From the NCBI GenBank assembly GCA_964489425.1, contig CAZAYP010000005.1, positions 1 to 64,000 on the forward strand: DNA of 64,000 bases, written 5' to 3'. The notes under the pieces were generated by a model that did no database searches, was not told the origin of the DNA, and saw nothing but the letters and a program-made list of their open reading frames with translations. Position 1 is the stretch's first letter. Each line of letters starts with the position of its first letter. This document shows, piece by piece, positions 50,596-58,212 of this stretch. The DNA is from CAZAYP01 sp964489425 [NCBI: uncultured Verrucomicrobiota bacterium] (GTDB taxonomy: Bacteria > Verrucomicrobiota > Kiritimatiellia > RZYC01). The position numbers and the translations under genes are program-made.

Positions 50596-50666
50596 GGGGG
50601 TCTCCTGTTTAAAGGTGGGGCGCGGCGTCCCGCCGAGCCGAAAATATCGCGATCAACCATGGCGCC

Positions 50667-51371
50667 TCATTCTTGCTCCGGCTTGGCCGGCATGGCCTGG
50701 GCGGCGCGCGCGTACAGCGCGCGGCTGGCCTGCCAGACCCGGCTGGCGTCGGCGCGCGACTGCTCCACGTACTGGCGCAGGGTGGGCGGCGCCACCAGCA
50801 CGATCCACAGGCAGATGCCCAGCACGTTGAGCAGGTAGATGACCACGTACGAAAACACGTGGCCCTGGTCCTGGATATCCTGCTGGCGGTGGCGCAGCAT
50901 GTCCACCGTGAACGTGAGGTGGAACGCCCAGGTCAGCCCGATGCTGCCGAGCCAGAGCGGCGCGTAGGCCCGCTGGTCGTGGAACAGGGCGGCCGTGAAA
51001 TACGCGAGCATCACCAGGATCGTGTAGAGCGGGAAAAAGTACGGCGCTAGGGTGATCAGGAAGTTGGTGTGCGAGACGTTCACGCTCCCGCCCTGCGCGC
51101 CCACGCGCAACCGCGACACGCGCGCGCCCATCAGCCACGCCCACAGCGCATGGGTCAGCTCGTGGCCCAGCACGTACGCGCGCAGCGGCCGCGGGAACGC
51201 CAGGAACAGCAGCAGCCACAGGCCGAACCCGATCGCCAGGCCCCAGAACGAAGCCGGCCATGGCCCGCTGGCGCCGGCGTAGAGGTCGCGCACCAGCGCC
51301 GCCAGGGTCAGGGTGGCGCTGGCGGCCAGCGGGACCAACGCCAGGCCCACCAGCAGCTTGAGCAGCTTCAT
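50667..51371 (-). CDS. M50-like membrane metallopeptidase homologue
   Basis: A 234-aa membrane protein with about five TM helices. HELTHALWAWLMGA contains HExxH, the zinc motif of M50 (site-2-type) proteases, in a hydrophobic helix near residue 75. The usual second motif (NxxPxxxxDG) is not obvious; instead ITLAPYFFPLYT has a Pro-rich loop. So it may be a non-canonical or inactive member. Long cytoplasmic tail at the C-terminus (VEQSRADASRVWQASRALYA). ATG 51371 overlaps the stop of the kinase gene (ATGA). Translation is coupled, so the pair may act in envelope lipid or signalling processes. Confidence 0.68.
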   Translation of the reverse strand: MKLLKLLVGLALVPLAASATLTLAALVRDLYAGASGPWPASFWGLAIGFGLWLLLFLAFPRPLRAYVLGHELTHALWAWLMGARVSRLRVGAQGGSVNVSHTNFLITLAPYFFPLYTILVMLAYFTAALFHDQRAYAPLWLGSIGLTWAFHLTFTVDMLRHRQQDIQDQGHVFSYVVIYLLNVLGICLWIVLVAPPTLRQYVEQSRADASRVWQASRALYARAAQAMPAKPEQE

Positions 51372-52234
51372 GGCACGAAGTACTCTTGGTACAGCCGCCG
51401 CCCGGTCCAGCGCAGGATCTGCCGCGCCACGGCCGGGTCGCGCAGCCACGGGTACACCGCCGCCAGGTCTTGCAGGAACGCGCAGCGGTCCGCTTCGCTC
51501 ACCTGCGGCGCCAGGGATCCGTTGATCTGCACCAGGTTGCGGAGGATGCCGTTCCGGCCCGGCGGCCGGCCGCACCGCACGCACTCGAGGTCGATCCAGG
51601 ACAGCGCGGGTCGCGCGGGATCCGCCCCCGGCTGCGCCAGCAGGTTTTCCATCTTGGTGTCCCGGTGATATGCGCCCTGGCGGTACATGGCCAGCAGCAG
51701 GTCGCGCAGCCGGCCGCGGGCCGCAGCGCGCTCGACCTCCGGCAGGCGGATGTAGTCGGCCCCGATCCACTGGCGCGCCTGCACGGCGTCCGGCAGAAAC
51801 GCGGTGACGATGTAGCTGCGCGCCGGCACGCCGGCGCGGTACTCTTCAAGAAACCCCAGCGGCGCGGGCGTGGGCAGGCCCAGGTCCTGGAACGTGCGCG
51901 CCGCCGCCCAGAACCGCCGCGCCTTGGACGGCCGGGCCAGGTACGAGAGCCGGCTGCGCCCGCGGCGCAGGTCAAACCGCTTGACCAGCGCGTCGGCGCC
52001 CAGCAGCGTGCCGCGCAGCACGCAACTGCCGGGGTCCTGCTTGAGGATCGTCGTGGCGGGGTTGGCCTCCAGCGCGGTTATCCGCTCCGCAAGCCGCGCG
52101 GCCGGGAGCCCGGGATCCGCCGCCCACAGGCCATTCCATGCCCCCCCGCCGGCGCGGCGGGATGGCGCGCTGGCCGCCAGGTGCCGGCGGTACACCGGGC
52201 CGGCCGCCCCCGCGGTTATATTTTCCTTCTGCAT
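51368..52234 (-). CDS. lipopolysaccharide (Kdo/WaaP-type) kinase family protein
   Basis: Protein-kinase-fold enzyme of 288 aa similar to LPS core heptose/Kdo kinases. Kinase signatures: ADALVKRFD (ATP lysine), YHRDTKMENLLA (HRD with K/N, replacing HxDLxxxN) and SWIDLECV (metal aspartate in place of DFG). Likely phosphorylates a glycolipid sugar at the inner face of the membrane. ATG 52234 (MQKENITAGAAG) is preferred over an upstream TTG at 52285, which sits near the rpsT promoter. It is divergent from rpsT and overlaps the M50-like gene by 4 bp. Confidence 0.8.
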   Translation of the reverse strand: MQKENITAGAAGPVYRRHLAASAPSRRAGGGAWNGLWAADPGLPAARLAERITALEANPATTILKQDPGSCVLRGTLLGADALVKRFDLRRGRSRLSYLARPSKARRFWAAARTFQDLGLPTPAPLGFLEEYRAGVPARSYIVTAFLPDAVQARQWIGADYIRLPEVERAAARGRLRDLLLAMYRQGAYHRDTKMENLLAQPGADPARPALSWIDLECVRCGRPPGRNGILRNLVQINGSLAPQVSEADRCAFLQDLAAVYPWLRDPAVARQILRWTGRRLYQEYFVP

Positions 52235-52275
52235 CGGGTACGGGCGCGGCCCTGAAAAAATCAGGCGGATGCCTA

Positions 52276-52303
52276 TTGACTTCAAGCCGCAACTCTTTAG
52301 TAT
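52276..52303 (+). promoter_or_regulatory. sigma-70-type promoter of rpsT
   Basis: TTGACT (52276-52281), 16 bp, TAGTAT (52298-52303); transcription starts near 52310, about 55 nt before the ATG. Confidence 0.6.
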
Positions 52304-52364
52304 TGCACCACTTTGCCGGACAGATCAACATCTTGTCAGACAGGTTCGGCGCGGAGACGAAGAT

Positions 52365-52634
52365 ATGGCGAACATTAAAAGCGCGGAAAAAAGAAACCGC
52401 ACTGCGGAAAAATCACGGCAACGCAACCAGGCGGTCCGATCAGGCATCCGGACCGCACGCCGCCAGTTCATGGAAGTGGCGGAAGGCGCGGACGCGGCCG
52501 TCAAGGATGGCCTGTTCCGCACGTACTGCTCCGTGCTCGACAAGGCGGTCAAATACGGCGTGATCAAGAAAAACACCGCCGTGCGCCGCAAGACCCGCGC
52601 CGCCAACCGCATCCGGCCCAAGCCGGCGGTCTGA
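52365..52634 (+). CDS. rpsT: 30S ribosomal protein S20
   Basis: Primary-binding small-subunit ribosomal protein, 89 aa, the usual size. MANIKSAEKRNRTAEKSRQRN is the family start and the long basic helices (RSGIRTARRQF; LDKAVKYGVIKKNTAVRRKTRAANRI) match S20. Binds 16S rRNA helices 9 and 44. Monocistronic, preceded by a promoter and followed by a hairpin at 52646. Confidence 0.97.
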   Translation: MANIKSAEKRNRTAEKSRQRNQAVRSGIRTARRQFMEVAEGADAAVKDGLFRTYCSVLDKAVKYGVIKKNTAVRRKTRAANRIRPKPAV

Positions 52635-52645
52635 CCGGCCGGCCA

Positions 52646-52667
52646 CCACGGCGACACCGCGCCGTGG
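52646..52667 (+). terminator. GC-rich hairpin downstream of rpsT
   Basis: CCACGGCG and CGCCGTGG form a perfect 8-bp stem with loop ACACCG, 12 bp after the rpsT stop and before the convergent sensor gene. There is no T-run, so termination may be Rho-assisted or bidirectional. Confidence 0.5.
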
Positions 52668-52696
52668 CTACAGCCAGACGTTGTTCGGCGCGGCGG

Positions 52697-53134
52697 CTAT
52701 TCGGTTTTCGCGGCCGCCGGCGGCACCGCAAACGGCAGGCGTTTTTCCAGGCGCGCAAACCGCTGCTGCCACATCCCGGCCTGCCGCGGATCCAGTTCCT
52801 TCGCCACGTCGTCACGCAACCGGGCGAGTTGTTCCGCGGCCTGGGGCCAGGCCGCATCCCGAATGGCCCGCAGATTCCGCGCCCGCGCATCCAGCACCCG
52901 GCGCACGGCCACGGATTGATCCGGCGTGAGTTGCAGCTTGCGGTCCAGTCGAGTTGCCACCATGGCGACCAGCCGGTCCGGCTGTTCGCGATTCAGGGTC
53001 ATCACCCGCTGGGCCAGCCAAAGGCTGCCCACGCCGCCGGTCACCATGCCGGCCGCGAAAAGGACCAGGCCGGCCAGCACCGTCAGCCACAGCCGGCGGC
53101 GCGGTGGCGGCGCGATCAATCGAGCGGTGCTCAT
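52697..53134 (-). CDS. CnrX/Spy-like membrane-anchored periplasmic sensor
   Basis: A 145-aa protein with a TM anchor (LWLTVLAGLVLFAAGMVTGGVGSLWLAQ) and a periplasmic four-helix-hairpin domain of the Metal_resist/Spy type: LTPDQSVAVRRVLDARARN and LDPRQAGMWQQRF. In CnrYXH/NccYXH modules CnrX is the metal sensor that frees the sigma factor. Here the domain has no His or Cys at all, so it cannot bind metal by CnrX chemistry. ATG 53134 overlaps the anti-sigma-like gene stop (ATGA). Third gene of a coupled sigma/anti-sigma/sensor set. Confidence 0.75.
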   Translation of the reverse strand: MSTARLIAPPPRRRLWLTVLAGLVLFAAGMVTGGVGSLWLAQRVMTLNREQPDRLVAMVATRLDRKLQLTPDQSVAVRRVLDARARNLRAIRDAAWPQAAEQLARLRDDVAKELDPRQAGMWQQRFARLEKRLPFAVPPAAAKTE

Positions 53135-53406
53135 ACCAGGCCTCCCGTGAAATCAAAAACCATGGCCCACAGGGGATCGGTCCAGGCCGATTCCATCATG
53201 GACGAGTAATAGAACGCCACGGCCAACCCGGCGGCCAGGGCGGACGCCGCGGCCATCCACAGCAGCGGCCGCTGGGTGTCGGCGCCGGGCGCCGCCAGCC
53301 CCGGAGCGGCCAGGCGCGCCATGACGCGGCCGGTCACGTCCACGGCCGGCGTTGGCGCGCACCGCGCGCGCGCGGCCAGTTGATCCAAATATTTGTCCAT
53401 GGTCAT
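53131..53406 (-). CDS. small membrane protein, putative anti-sigma factor
   Basis: A 91-aa protein: about 45 residues with helical, charged start (MTMDKYLDQLAARARCAPTP ... VTGRVMARL), one TM helix (LLWMAAASALAAGLAVAFYY) and a short C-terminal tail. Size, topology and position between an ECF sigma gene and a CnrX-like gene match CnrY-type anti-sigma factors. ATG 53406 overlaps the sigma stop (ATGA) and its own TGA overlaps the sensor start. No conserved zinc-binding HxxxCxxC is present. Function is inferred from context. Confidence 0.62.
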   Translation of the reverse strand: MTMDKYLDQLAARARCAPTPAVDVTGRVMARLAAPGLAAPGADTQRPLLWMAAASALAAGLAVAFYYSSMMESAWTDPLWAMVFDFTGGLV

Positions 53407-54038
53407 GGGGTTGTCCTCCGCTCGTATTCTGCCCACAGCCGGCGCAGCTTGTGGCGCGCCCGCAGGGTTTGCACTTTGACCAGCGTGGCGCTCCACCCGG
53501 TGCGGCGCGCGGTTTCGGCCACGTCGCATTCCTCCAGGTACCGCAGGGTCAGCACCAGCCGATCGCGCGGCGGCAGGCGGCCCAGGATCGCGTGCAGGAT
53601 CCCGGCGGCGACATCCGGATCCATGGCCTCCGGCCGCGGGGCCGGCGCGGCGACCTGGTCGTCGGCCGCCAGGGGGGTGAGCACCTGGACCCGCGCCTGC
53701 TGGCGCCAGTAGCGGTAGCCCACGCGGGTGGCGATCCGCGCCAGCCAATGCGCGAACGGCGCGGCGCCACGGTACTGGCGCAGGCTCTTGTACGCCTGCA
53801 CAAAGACTTCGGCCACCAGTTCCTCGTGGTCCGCGTGGCGGCGCGTGAACCGCCACATCATGGCTGCGATGCGCGCCTGGTGCCGTTCCACCAGCACGCG
53901 AAACTCGTCGGGATCCTCGTCCAGGCACCGGCGGACCAGGCGCCAATCGTCATGCGCCTGTAGGCCGGCGCTCTCCGGGCGGCAGGCTTCGGAAGGGCTG
54001 GCGCTCGGAGCGCGCCGCCCTGCCGCGGCGGTGTCCAC
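53403..54038 (-). CDS. ECF-type RNA polymerase sigma factor
   Basis: About 212 aa. Region 2: FRVLVERHQARIAAMMWRFT ... HEELVAEVFVQAYKSLRQYRG, the -10 binding helix; region 4: LPPRDRLVLTLRYLEECDVAETARRTGWSATLVKVQTLRARHKLRRLW, the -35 helix-turn-helix. Start is uncertain: the frame is open to ATG 54191, but that stretch translates a 15-bp perfect hairpin and a copy of the dispersed two-hairpin repeat (KPPRPSGTPPWEGG is a repeat translation), so I place the start at GTG 54038. Another start slightly downstream is possible. First of three overlapping genes, presumably autoregulated and controlled by the anti-sigma-like protein. Confidence 0.8.
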   Translation of the reverse strand: MDTAAAGRRAPSASPSEACRPESAGLQAHDDWRLVRRCLDEDPDEFRVLVERHQARIAAMMWRFTRRHADHEELVAEVFVQAYKSLRQYRGAAPFAHWLARIATRVGYRYWRQQARVQVLTPLAADDQVAAPAPRPEAMDPDVAAGILHAILGRLPPRDRLVLTLRYLEECDVAETARRTGWSATLVKVQTLRARHKLRRLWAEYERRTTP

Positions 54039-54054
54039 AGGCCGGGAACCATCA

Positions 54055-54100
54055 AGCTCCCCTCCTTCCCAAGGAGGGGTGCCCGAAGGGCGGGGTGGTT
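54055..54100 (+). repeat. two-hairpin dispersed repeat, copy 3
   Basis: Same layout as 6700-6745: CCCCTCCTT-CCC-AAGGAGGGG, then GCCC-GAA-GGGC, then GGGGTGGTT. Stem 1 is identical to copy 1 while stem 2 differs by paired changes. It lies in the sigma-gene leader. Confidence 0.8.
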
Positions 54101-54126
54101 TTCCCATGGCCAGCCGCAGCCACGCG

Positions 54127-54161
54127 GCGAGTCCGGCCGGGCAGCACCCGGCCGGACTCGC
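54127..54161. terminator. perfect 15-bp GC-rich hairpin between Spy-like and sigma genes
   Basis: GCGAGTCCGGCCGGG and its exact complement flank a 5-nt loop CAGCA. It lies about 45 bp downstream of the Spy-like gene stop on the minus strand. Without a T-run it may be a Rho-assisted terminator or attenuator separating that gene from the sigma module. Confidence 0.65.
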
Positions 54162-54205
54162 TTCTCCCATGTATCCCGCGAACGCGATCATGGTTTCCCC
54201 GTGCG

Positions 54206-54730
54206 TTATTCGCCAGCGCCCAAACCCGAGGCTTCTTTCTGCAGCCAGGTGTCCACGGCAAACTGCTGGTCCACCTTGAACTCCTGCAGCCGCGCGATCT
54301 GCTCCGCAGTCAGCAGCGGGCGGACCTCGGCCGCGACCCGCGACGCCAGCAGGGCCGCCTCGGTAATCGTCGCGCCCATGTCCGCCGCCGCGTGGCGGAT
54401 CGCCGCCTCATTCGGCTGTTCCGCAACCACAGTTTCATGCAGCGCGCGGCGGCTGGCAACCATTTTTTCGAGCATCGGGCGGATCGCGGGCCGGTAACCC
54501 TCGACGACCTCGCGGATGGCCATCCGCTGTTCCGGGGTCACGTCCAGATCCGCGCGCAGGGTCAGGATCCGGCCGAGGGTGGCCTGGACCAGGTTCCGCA
54601 CCGGGCCGCGGGGTCCGGTGGCGAACCCCGGCTGCCATGCGGGCGCGGCGGCGGTGGCTGCCCAGGCGGTTGCGCCCAGGGCCAGGGCCGCGACGCTGAG
54701 GATGACGAGGTTTTTGCGGTTCTTCTTCAT
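54206..54730 (-). CDS. periplasmic Spy/CpxP-like chaperone
   Basis: A 174-aa exported protein: signal peptide (NLVILSVAALALGATAWAATA) then an all-helical domain with two LTxxQ-type motifs (VTPEQRMAIREV near residue 75; LTAEQIARLQEF near 150), the Spy/CpxP hallmark. Spy-family proteins act as ATP-independent periplasmic chaperones or as stress sensors. AAAGGAG precedes ATG 54730. It is upstream of the sigma/anti-sigma/sensor genes on the same strand and could be their target or a co-sensor. Confidence 0.78.
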   Translation of the reverse strand: MKKNRKNLVILSVAALALGATAWAATAAAPAWQPGFATGPRGPVRNLVQATLGRILTLRADLDVTPEQRMAIREVVEGYRPAIRPMLEKMVASRRALHETVVAEQPNEAAIRHAAADMGATITEAALLASRVAAEVRPLLTAEQIARLQEFKVDQQFAVDTWLQKEASGLGAGE

Positions 54731-54872
54731 TTTTTCTTCTCCTTTGTATTTGCCATCCGCTCCGGCATGCTTCACCATGAAGCTTGGCTGCGGATGGCTG
54801 GTTCAACCTGTTAGTGCGCGGTCGCGGTCCAAGGTTACAGGGCGCGGCGCATTTTTTTTCGAGACCCGTTGG

Positions 54873-55391
54873 ATGAAAATGATGAGCTGGGGCGTTTTGT
54901 TGTTTCTGGGCCTGTTTTTCCTGGTGGGCTTGGGCATGGTGGCCGCCGGGTTGCGCTCCGTTTACAAGGCCCGCACCGCCGCCCACTGGCCGGTCACCTC
55001 CGGCGTGCTCGAATCGTGCGAGCTGGTCGAGGACAGCAGCGGCGATGGCACGACCTACCGCGTGAATGTCCGCTACGCCTACGAGGCGCTCGGCCAGCCC
55101 TACCGCGGCGAACGCGTCGCCTTTGGCTATTCCGGCAGCAGCGGCCGCGCGAGCCACGAGGCGCTGCGCGCCCGGTTGGCCGGGGCCCGCTCTGTGGCCG
55201 TCCGCTACAACCCGGCCCGCCCGGCTGAGGCGGTGCTCACGTACGGCGTCAACCGGTCCAACCTGATCCTGCTCGTATTCGGCGTGACCTGGCTGGCGTT
55301 CGTCACCGGGTTCTACGCCCTGGTTATCTTGTCGGAAACAACCGACCACGCCATGGTGGACCGCATCGAAATCCTGTCCGGGAACCCATGA
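54873..55391 (+). CDS. DUF3592 membrane protein
   Basis: A 172-aa protein with two TM helices (VLLFLGLFFLVGLGMVAAGLRSVYKA at the start; LILLVFGVTWLAFVTGFYALVIL near residue 140) and an intervening beta-rich domain (HWPVTSGVLESCELVEDSSGDGTTYRVNVRYAYEALG) typical of DUF3592. Function unknown. ATG 54873 starts just before TM1. Its TGA overlaps the ATG of the hybrid histidine kinase (ATGA), so the two are translated together; it may supply signal input to the soluble kinase. Confidence 0.78.
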   Translation: MKMMSWGVLLFLGLFFLVGLGMVAAGLRSVYKARTAAHWPVTSGVLESCELVEDSSGDGTTYRVNVRYAYEALGQPYRGERVAFGYSGSSGRASHEALRARLAGARSVAVRYNPARPAEAVLTYGVNRSNLILLVFGVTWLAFVTGFYALVILSETTDHAMVDRIEILSGNP

Positions 55392-57352
55392 GTCAAACCA
55401 TGCCTATCCTGAACGAGCTGCACTTCCGCAAGCTGGCCGAAGACATGCCGGCCTTTATCTCCGTGTTCCTGCCCGACGGCACGCTCACCTACGTCAACCC
55501 CGCCCTGGCCCGCATGACCGGGAAACGTCCGGAGGCGCTGCAGGGCCAAAGCTTTTTCGATTTTCTCGCCCCCGATGACCTGGCGCAGGTCCGCCAGGGC
55601 CTGGCCGCGCTGACGCCGGACAACCCTGTGGAATCCCACGAGCAAACACACAAGAACGCGGACGGCACCCTGCGCCACCAGGTCTGGATCAACCGGGCGT
55701 TTTTCGATCCAGCCGGCCACCCGACCAGCTACCAAGCCATCGGCATCGACATCACCGACCAGAAACAGGCGGCGGCGGCATTGCAGGAGAGCGAGAAGAA
55801 GTACCGCGAGCTGTTTGAAAATGTGCCGGTCGGGCTGTACCAGACGACCTTGGACGGAAAAATAATTGCCGCCAACGAGGAATGCCTGCGTATCGCGCAC
55901 TGCCCCCCCGAGCGGCGCGCCGAGTGGTTTGCCCAGGATACGCGCAAATCCTACGTCAACCCCGATGACAGCCGGCGGTTCCGCGACCTGCTGCTCCAGC
56001 AGGGGTTCGTGACCGATTATGAGTTCGCACTGCAGCGGTGGGACGGAAGCATCGCCTGGGTCCGCAGCAACGCGCGGTTGCTGCGCGACGAGCACGGCCG
56101 CCCGGTTGCCATCAGCGGATCGTTCGCGGACGTCACCGCGCGCCGGACGATCGAGGAACAGCTACTCCTGGCCAAGGCCCAGGCCGAGGCGGCCAGCCAG
56201 GCCAAGAGCCTGTTCCTGGCCAACATGAGCCACGAGCTGCGCACACCGCTGAACCCGGTGATCGGGTTCGCCGACCTGCTGGCCGACGCGCCCAACCTGG
56301 ACGACGAGCAGCGCGAGTTCGCGCGGATCATCAAGCGCCGCGGCGCCGACCTGCTGGGGCTGATCAGCAACATCCTCGACCTGACGCAGATCGAATCCGG
56401 CCGCACCGTGCTGACGCCGGCGCCAATCAACCCGCGCCAAGTCGTGCTGGATGTGGCGCGCACCGCGCAGATCGCCGCCGAGGCCCGCGAGCTGACGTTC
56501 GCCTGCCACCTGGCCACAGATCTGCCGGCCGCGATCTCGGCGGACGCCCTGCGCCTCAAGCAAATCCTGGCCAACCTGCTGAACAACGCGGTCAAGTTCA
56601 CCGCGCGCGGCGGGGTCGAGCTCACCGTAACCCAGGACCCGGCCGCGGCCGTGACGCGGGCGCCGCGATCCGGCGAGGTGGTGCTCTTGTTCTGCGTGCG
56701 CGATACGGGCATCGGCCTGCCGCCGGACAAGGTAGCCGAGCTGTTCCAGCCTTTTGTGCAGGCGGAAATGTCCTACACCCGGCGCTTTGGCGGGGCCGGC
56801 CTGGGGCTGGCGATTGCGCGGCAACTGGTGGAACAGATGGGCGGCCGGATCTGGGCAACCAGCGCCGAAGGCCAGGGCAGCACGTTTTGCTTCACCCTGG
56901 TCGCGCCGCGCGTCGAACCGGACGCCCCGGCGGCCGACCCGGGCGGTGGAACGCCCCCCGCGAAGGAGCCGCGGTCGGCGCCGCTGCGCGTGCTGCTCGT
57001 GGAAGACGAGGCCAGCAGCCGCCACCTGTTTGAGCTCTACCTGCAAAAGGGCGGCCACACGCTGGCATCGGCCGAAGACGGCGAAACCGCCCTGCGCCTG
57101 TTCGCGCAGCAGGAGTTTGACCTGGTGCTGCTGGATATCCAGTTGCCCGGGATGAACGGCCTGGACGTCGCGCGGGCGATCCGCGCCGACCCGGCCTTGG
57201 CTCGGCGCGCCACGCCCATCGTGGCCGTGACGGCCTATGCCACCAAGGACGATCGGGAACGATTTTTGGTGGCCGGCATGAACGGGTACCTGGCCAAGCC
57301 GGTCACGGCCGAGGCGCTGTTCGCAGCCATGGCCGCGGCGCTGGGGCGCTAG
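55388..57352 (+). CDS. PAS-PAS hybrid histidine kinase with receiver domain
   Basis: Cytoplasmic two-component kinase of 654 aa without TM. Two PAS domains (about 10-130 and 140-255, the first ending in ITDQKQAAAALQESEKKYRELFENVP), HisKA with phosphorylated His near residue 280 (ANMSHELRTPL), HATPase_c (NLLNNAVKFT; DTGIGLP; GGAGLGLAIA) and a C-terminal receiver with Asp near residue 581 (VLLDIQLPG) and KPVT. No output domain or response regulator adjoins, so signals likely pass to an unlinked partner. It overlaps the DUF3592 gene by 4 bp and its stop shares the CTAG with the convergent rmlD stop. Confidence 0.92.
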   Translation: MSQTMPILNELHFRKLAEDMPAFISVFLPDGTLTYVNPALARMTGKRPEALQGQSFFDFLAPDDLAQVRQGLAALTPDNPVESHEQTHKNADGTLRHQVWINRAFFDPAGHPTSYQAIGIDITDQKQAAAALQESEKKYRELFENVPVGLYQTTLDGKIIAANEECLRIAHCPPERRAEWFAQDTRKSYVNPDDSRRFRDLLLQQGFVTDYEFALQRWDGSIAWVRSNARLLRDEHGRPVAISGSFADVTARRTIEEQLLLAKAQAEAASQAKSLFLANMSHELRTPLNPVIGFADLLADAPNLDDEQREFARIIKRRGADLLGLISNILDLTQIESGRTVLTPAPINPRQVVLDVARTAQIAAEARELTFACHLATDLPAAISADALRLKQILANLLNNAVKFTARGGVELTVTQDPAAAVTRAPRSGEVVLLFCVRDTGIGLPPDKVAELFQPFVQAEMSYTRRFGGAGLGLAIARQLVEQMGGRIWATSAEGQGSTFCFTLVAPRVEPDAPAADPGGGTPPAKEPRSAPLRVLLVEDEASSRHLFELYLQKGGHTLASAEDGETALRLFAQQEFDLVLLDIQLPGMNGLDVARAIRADPALARRATPIVAVTAYATKDDRERFLVAGMNGYLAKPVTAEALFAAMAAALGR

Positions 57353-58212
57353 GCCGGGCGGCCGGCAAGGTATTCCCGCAGCGCCTCCTGCCACGGGCGC
57401 AGGATGTTCAGCCCGGCTTGCTTCAGAACCTGGTTTTCCAACACCGAGTACGCGGGCCGGGGCACCTTGGCCGGGAACTCGCCGGGGTCCGCCCGCTGCA
57501 CGTCAACGGCCAGGCCGGCCTCCTTGAAGATGGCGCAGGCGAACTCGTACCAGGAGCACTGGCCCTCGGCCGTGGCGTGGGCCAGGCCGGACAGCGGCTT
57601 CTCGCACAGGAGCCGGATCTGCCGGGCCAGGTCGGCGGTGGCCGTGGGGCTGACAAACTCGGTGGCGATCACCCGCACCTTGCCGCGCTCGCGGCCAAGC
57701 TTGAGCATCAGCTCCACGAAGTTGAGCCCCTGCTTGGCGCGGCAGGGGTGGCGGCCATACAGGCCGGACACGCGCAGCACCAGCGCCCGCGACCAGGTGG
57801 TCAGCACGAAGTGCTCGCCGGAGAGCTTGGTGTTGCCGTAGGCGTTGAGCGGGCCGGGCAGGTCGGTCTCGACGTAGGGCGCGGTCTTGCGGCCATCGAA
57901 CACGTAATCGGTGCTGATGTGGATCAGGCCGGCGCCCAGGCGCCGGGCGGCGCGGGCGACGTTCCACGCGCCCAGGCCGTTGACGGCGAAGCTGCGCTGC
58001 GGATCCTGCTCGCACTTATCCACGTTGTGCATGGCCGTGGTGTTGATGATCATGCGCGGGGCCAGCGGATCGAGCGCCGCGTCCACGGCGGCGGCGTCCG
58101 CCACCTCCACCTGGGCATGGGCCAGGCCCACGGCGGGCGCGCCCGCGCGCTGGAACTCCGCCAGCAGGTCCTGGCCGAGCTGGCCCGAGGCGCCAAGGAC
58201 CACGATGCTCAT
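57349..58212 (-). CDS. rmlD: dTDP-4-dehydrorhamnose reductase-like SDR (RmlD)
   Basis: Cytoplasmic NADPH-dependent reductase of 287 aa. VLGASGQLGQDL is the Rossmann motif, ISTDYVFDG and the catalytic YGNTK (YxxxK) are intact, and EFVSPTATADLA binds the sugar nucleotide region. Likely makes dTDP-L-rhamnose or a related sugar, using products of the RmlC homologue upstream in the operon. ATG 58212 overlaps the upstream SDR stop (ATGA). Confidence 0.85.
   Translation of the reverse strand: MSIVVLGASGQLGQDLLAEFQRAGAPAVGLAHAQVEVADAAAVDAALDPLAPRMIINTTAMHNVDKCEQDPQRSFAVNGLGAWNVARAARRLGAGLIHISTDYVFDGRKTAPYVETDLPGPLNAYGNTKLSGEHFVLTTWSRALVLRVSGLYGRHPCRAKQGLNFVELMLKLGRERGKVRVIATEFVSPTATADLARQIRLLCEKPLSGLAHATAEGQCSWYEFACAIFKEAGLAVDVQRADPGEFPAKVPRPAYSVLENQVLKQAGLNILRPWQEALREYLAGRPA

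Noticed and set aside
48370-50838. An 822-codon open frame antisense to the UvrA-like gene
   Set aside because: Same GC-driven shadow; low-complexity Ala/His/Gly/Val composition and no motif.
53403-54191. Sigma factor start at ATG 54191
   Set aside because: The extra 51 residues translate a perfect hairpin and a dispersed repeat; conserved sigma sequence begins only after GTG 54038.
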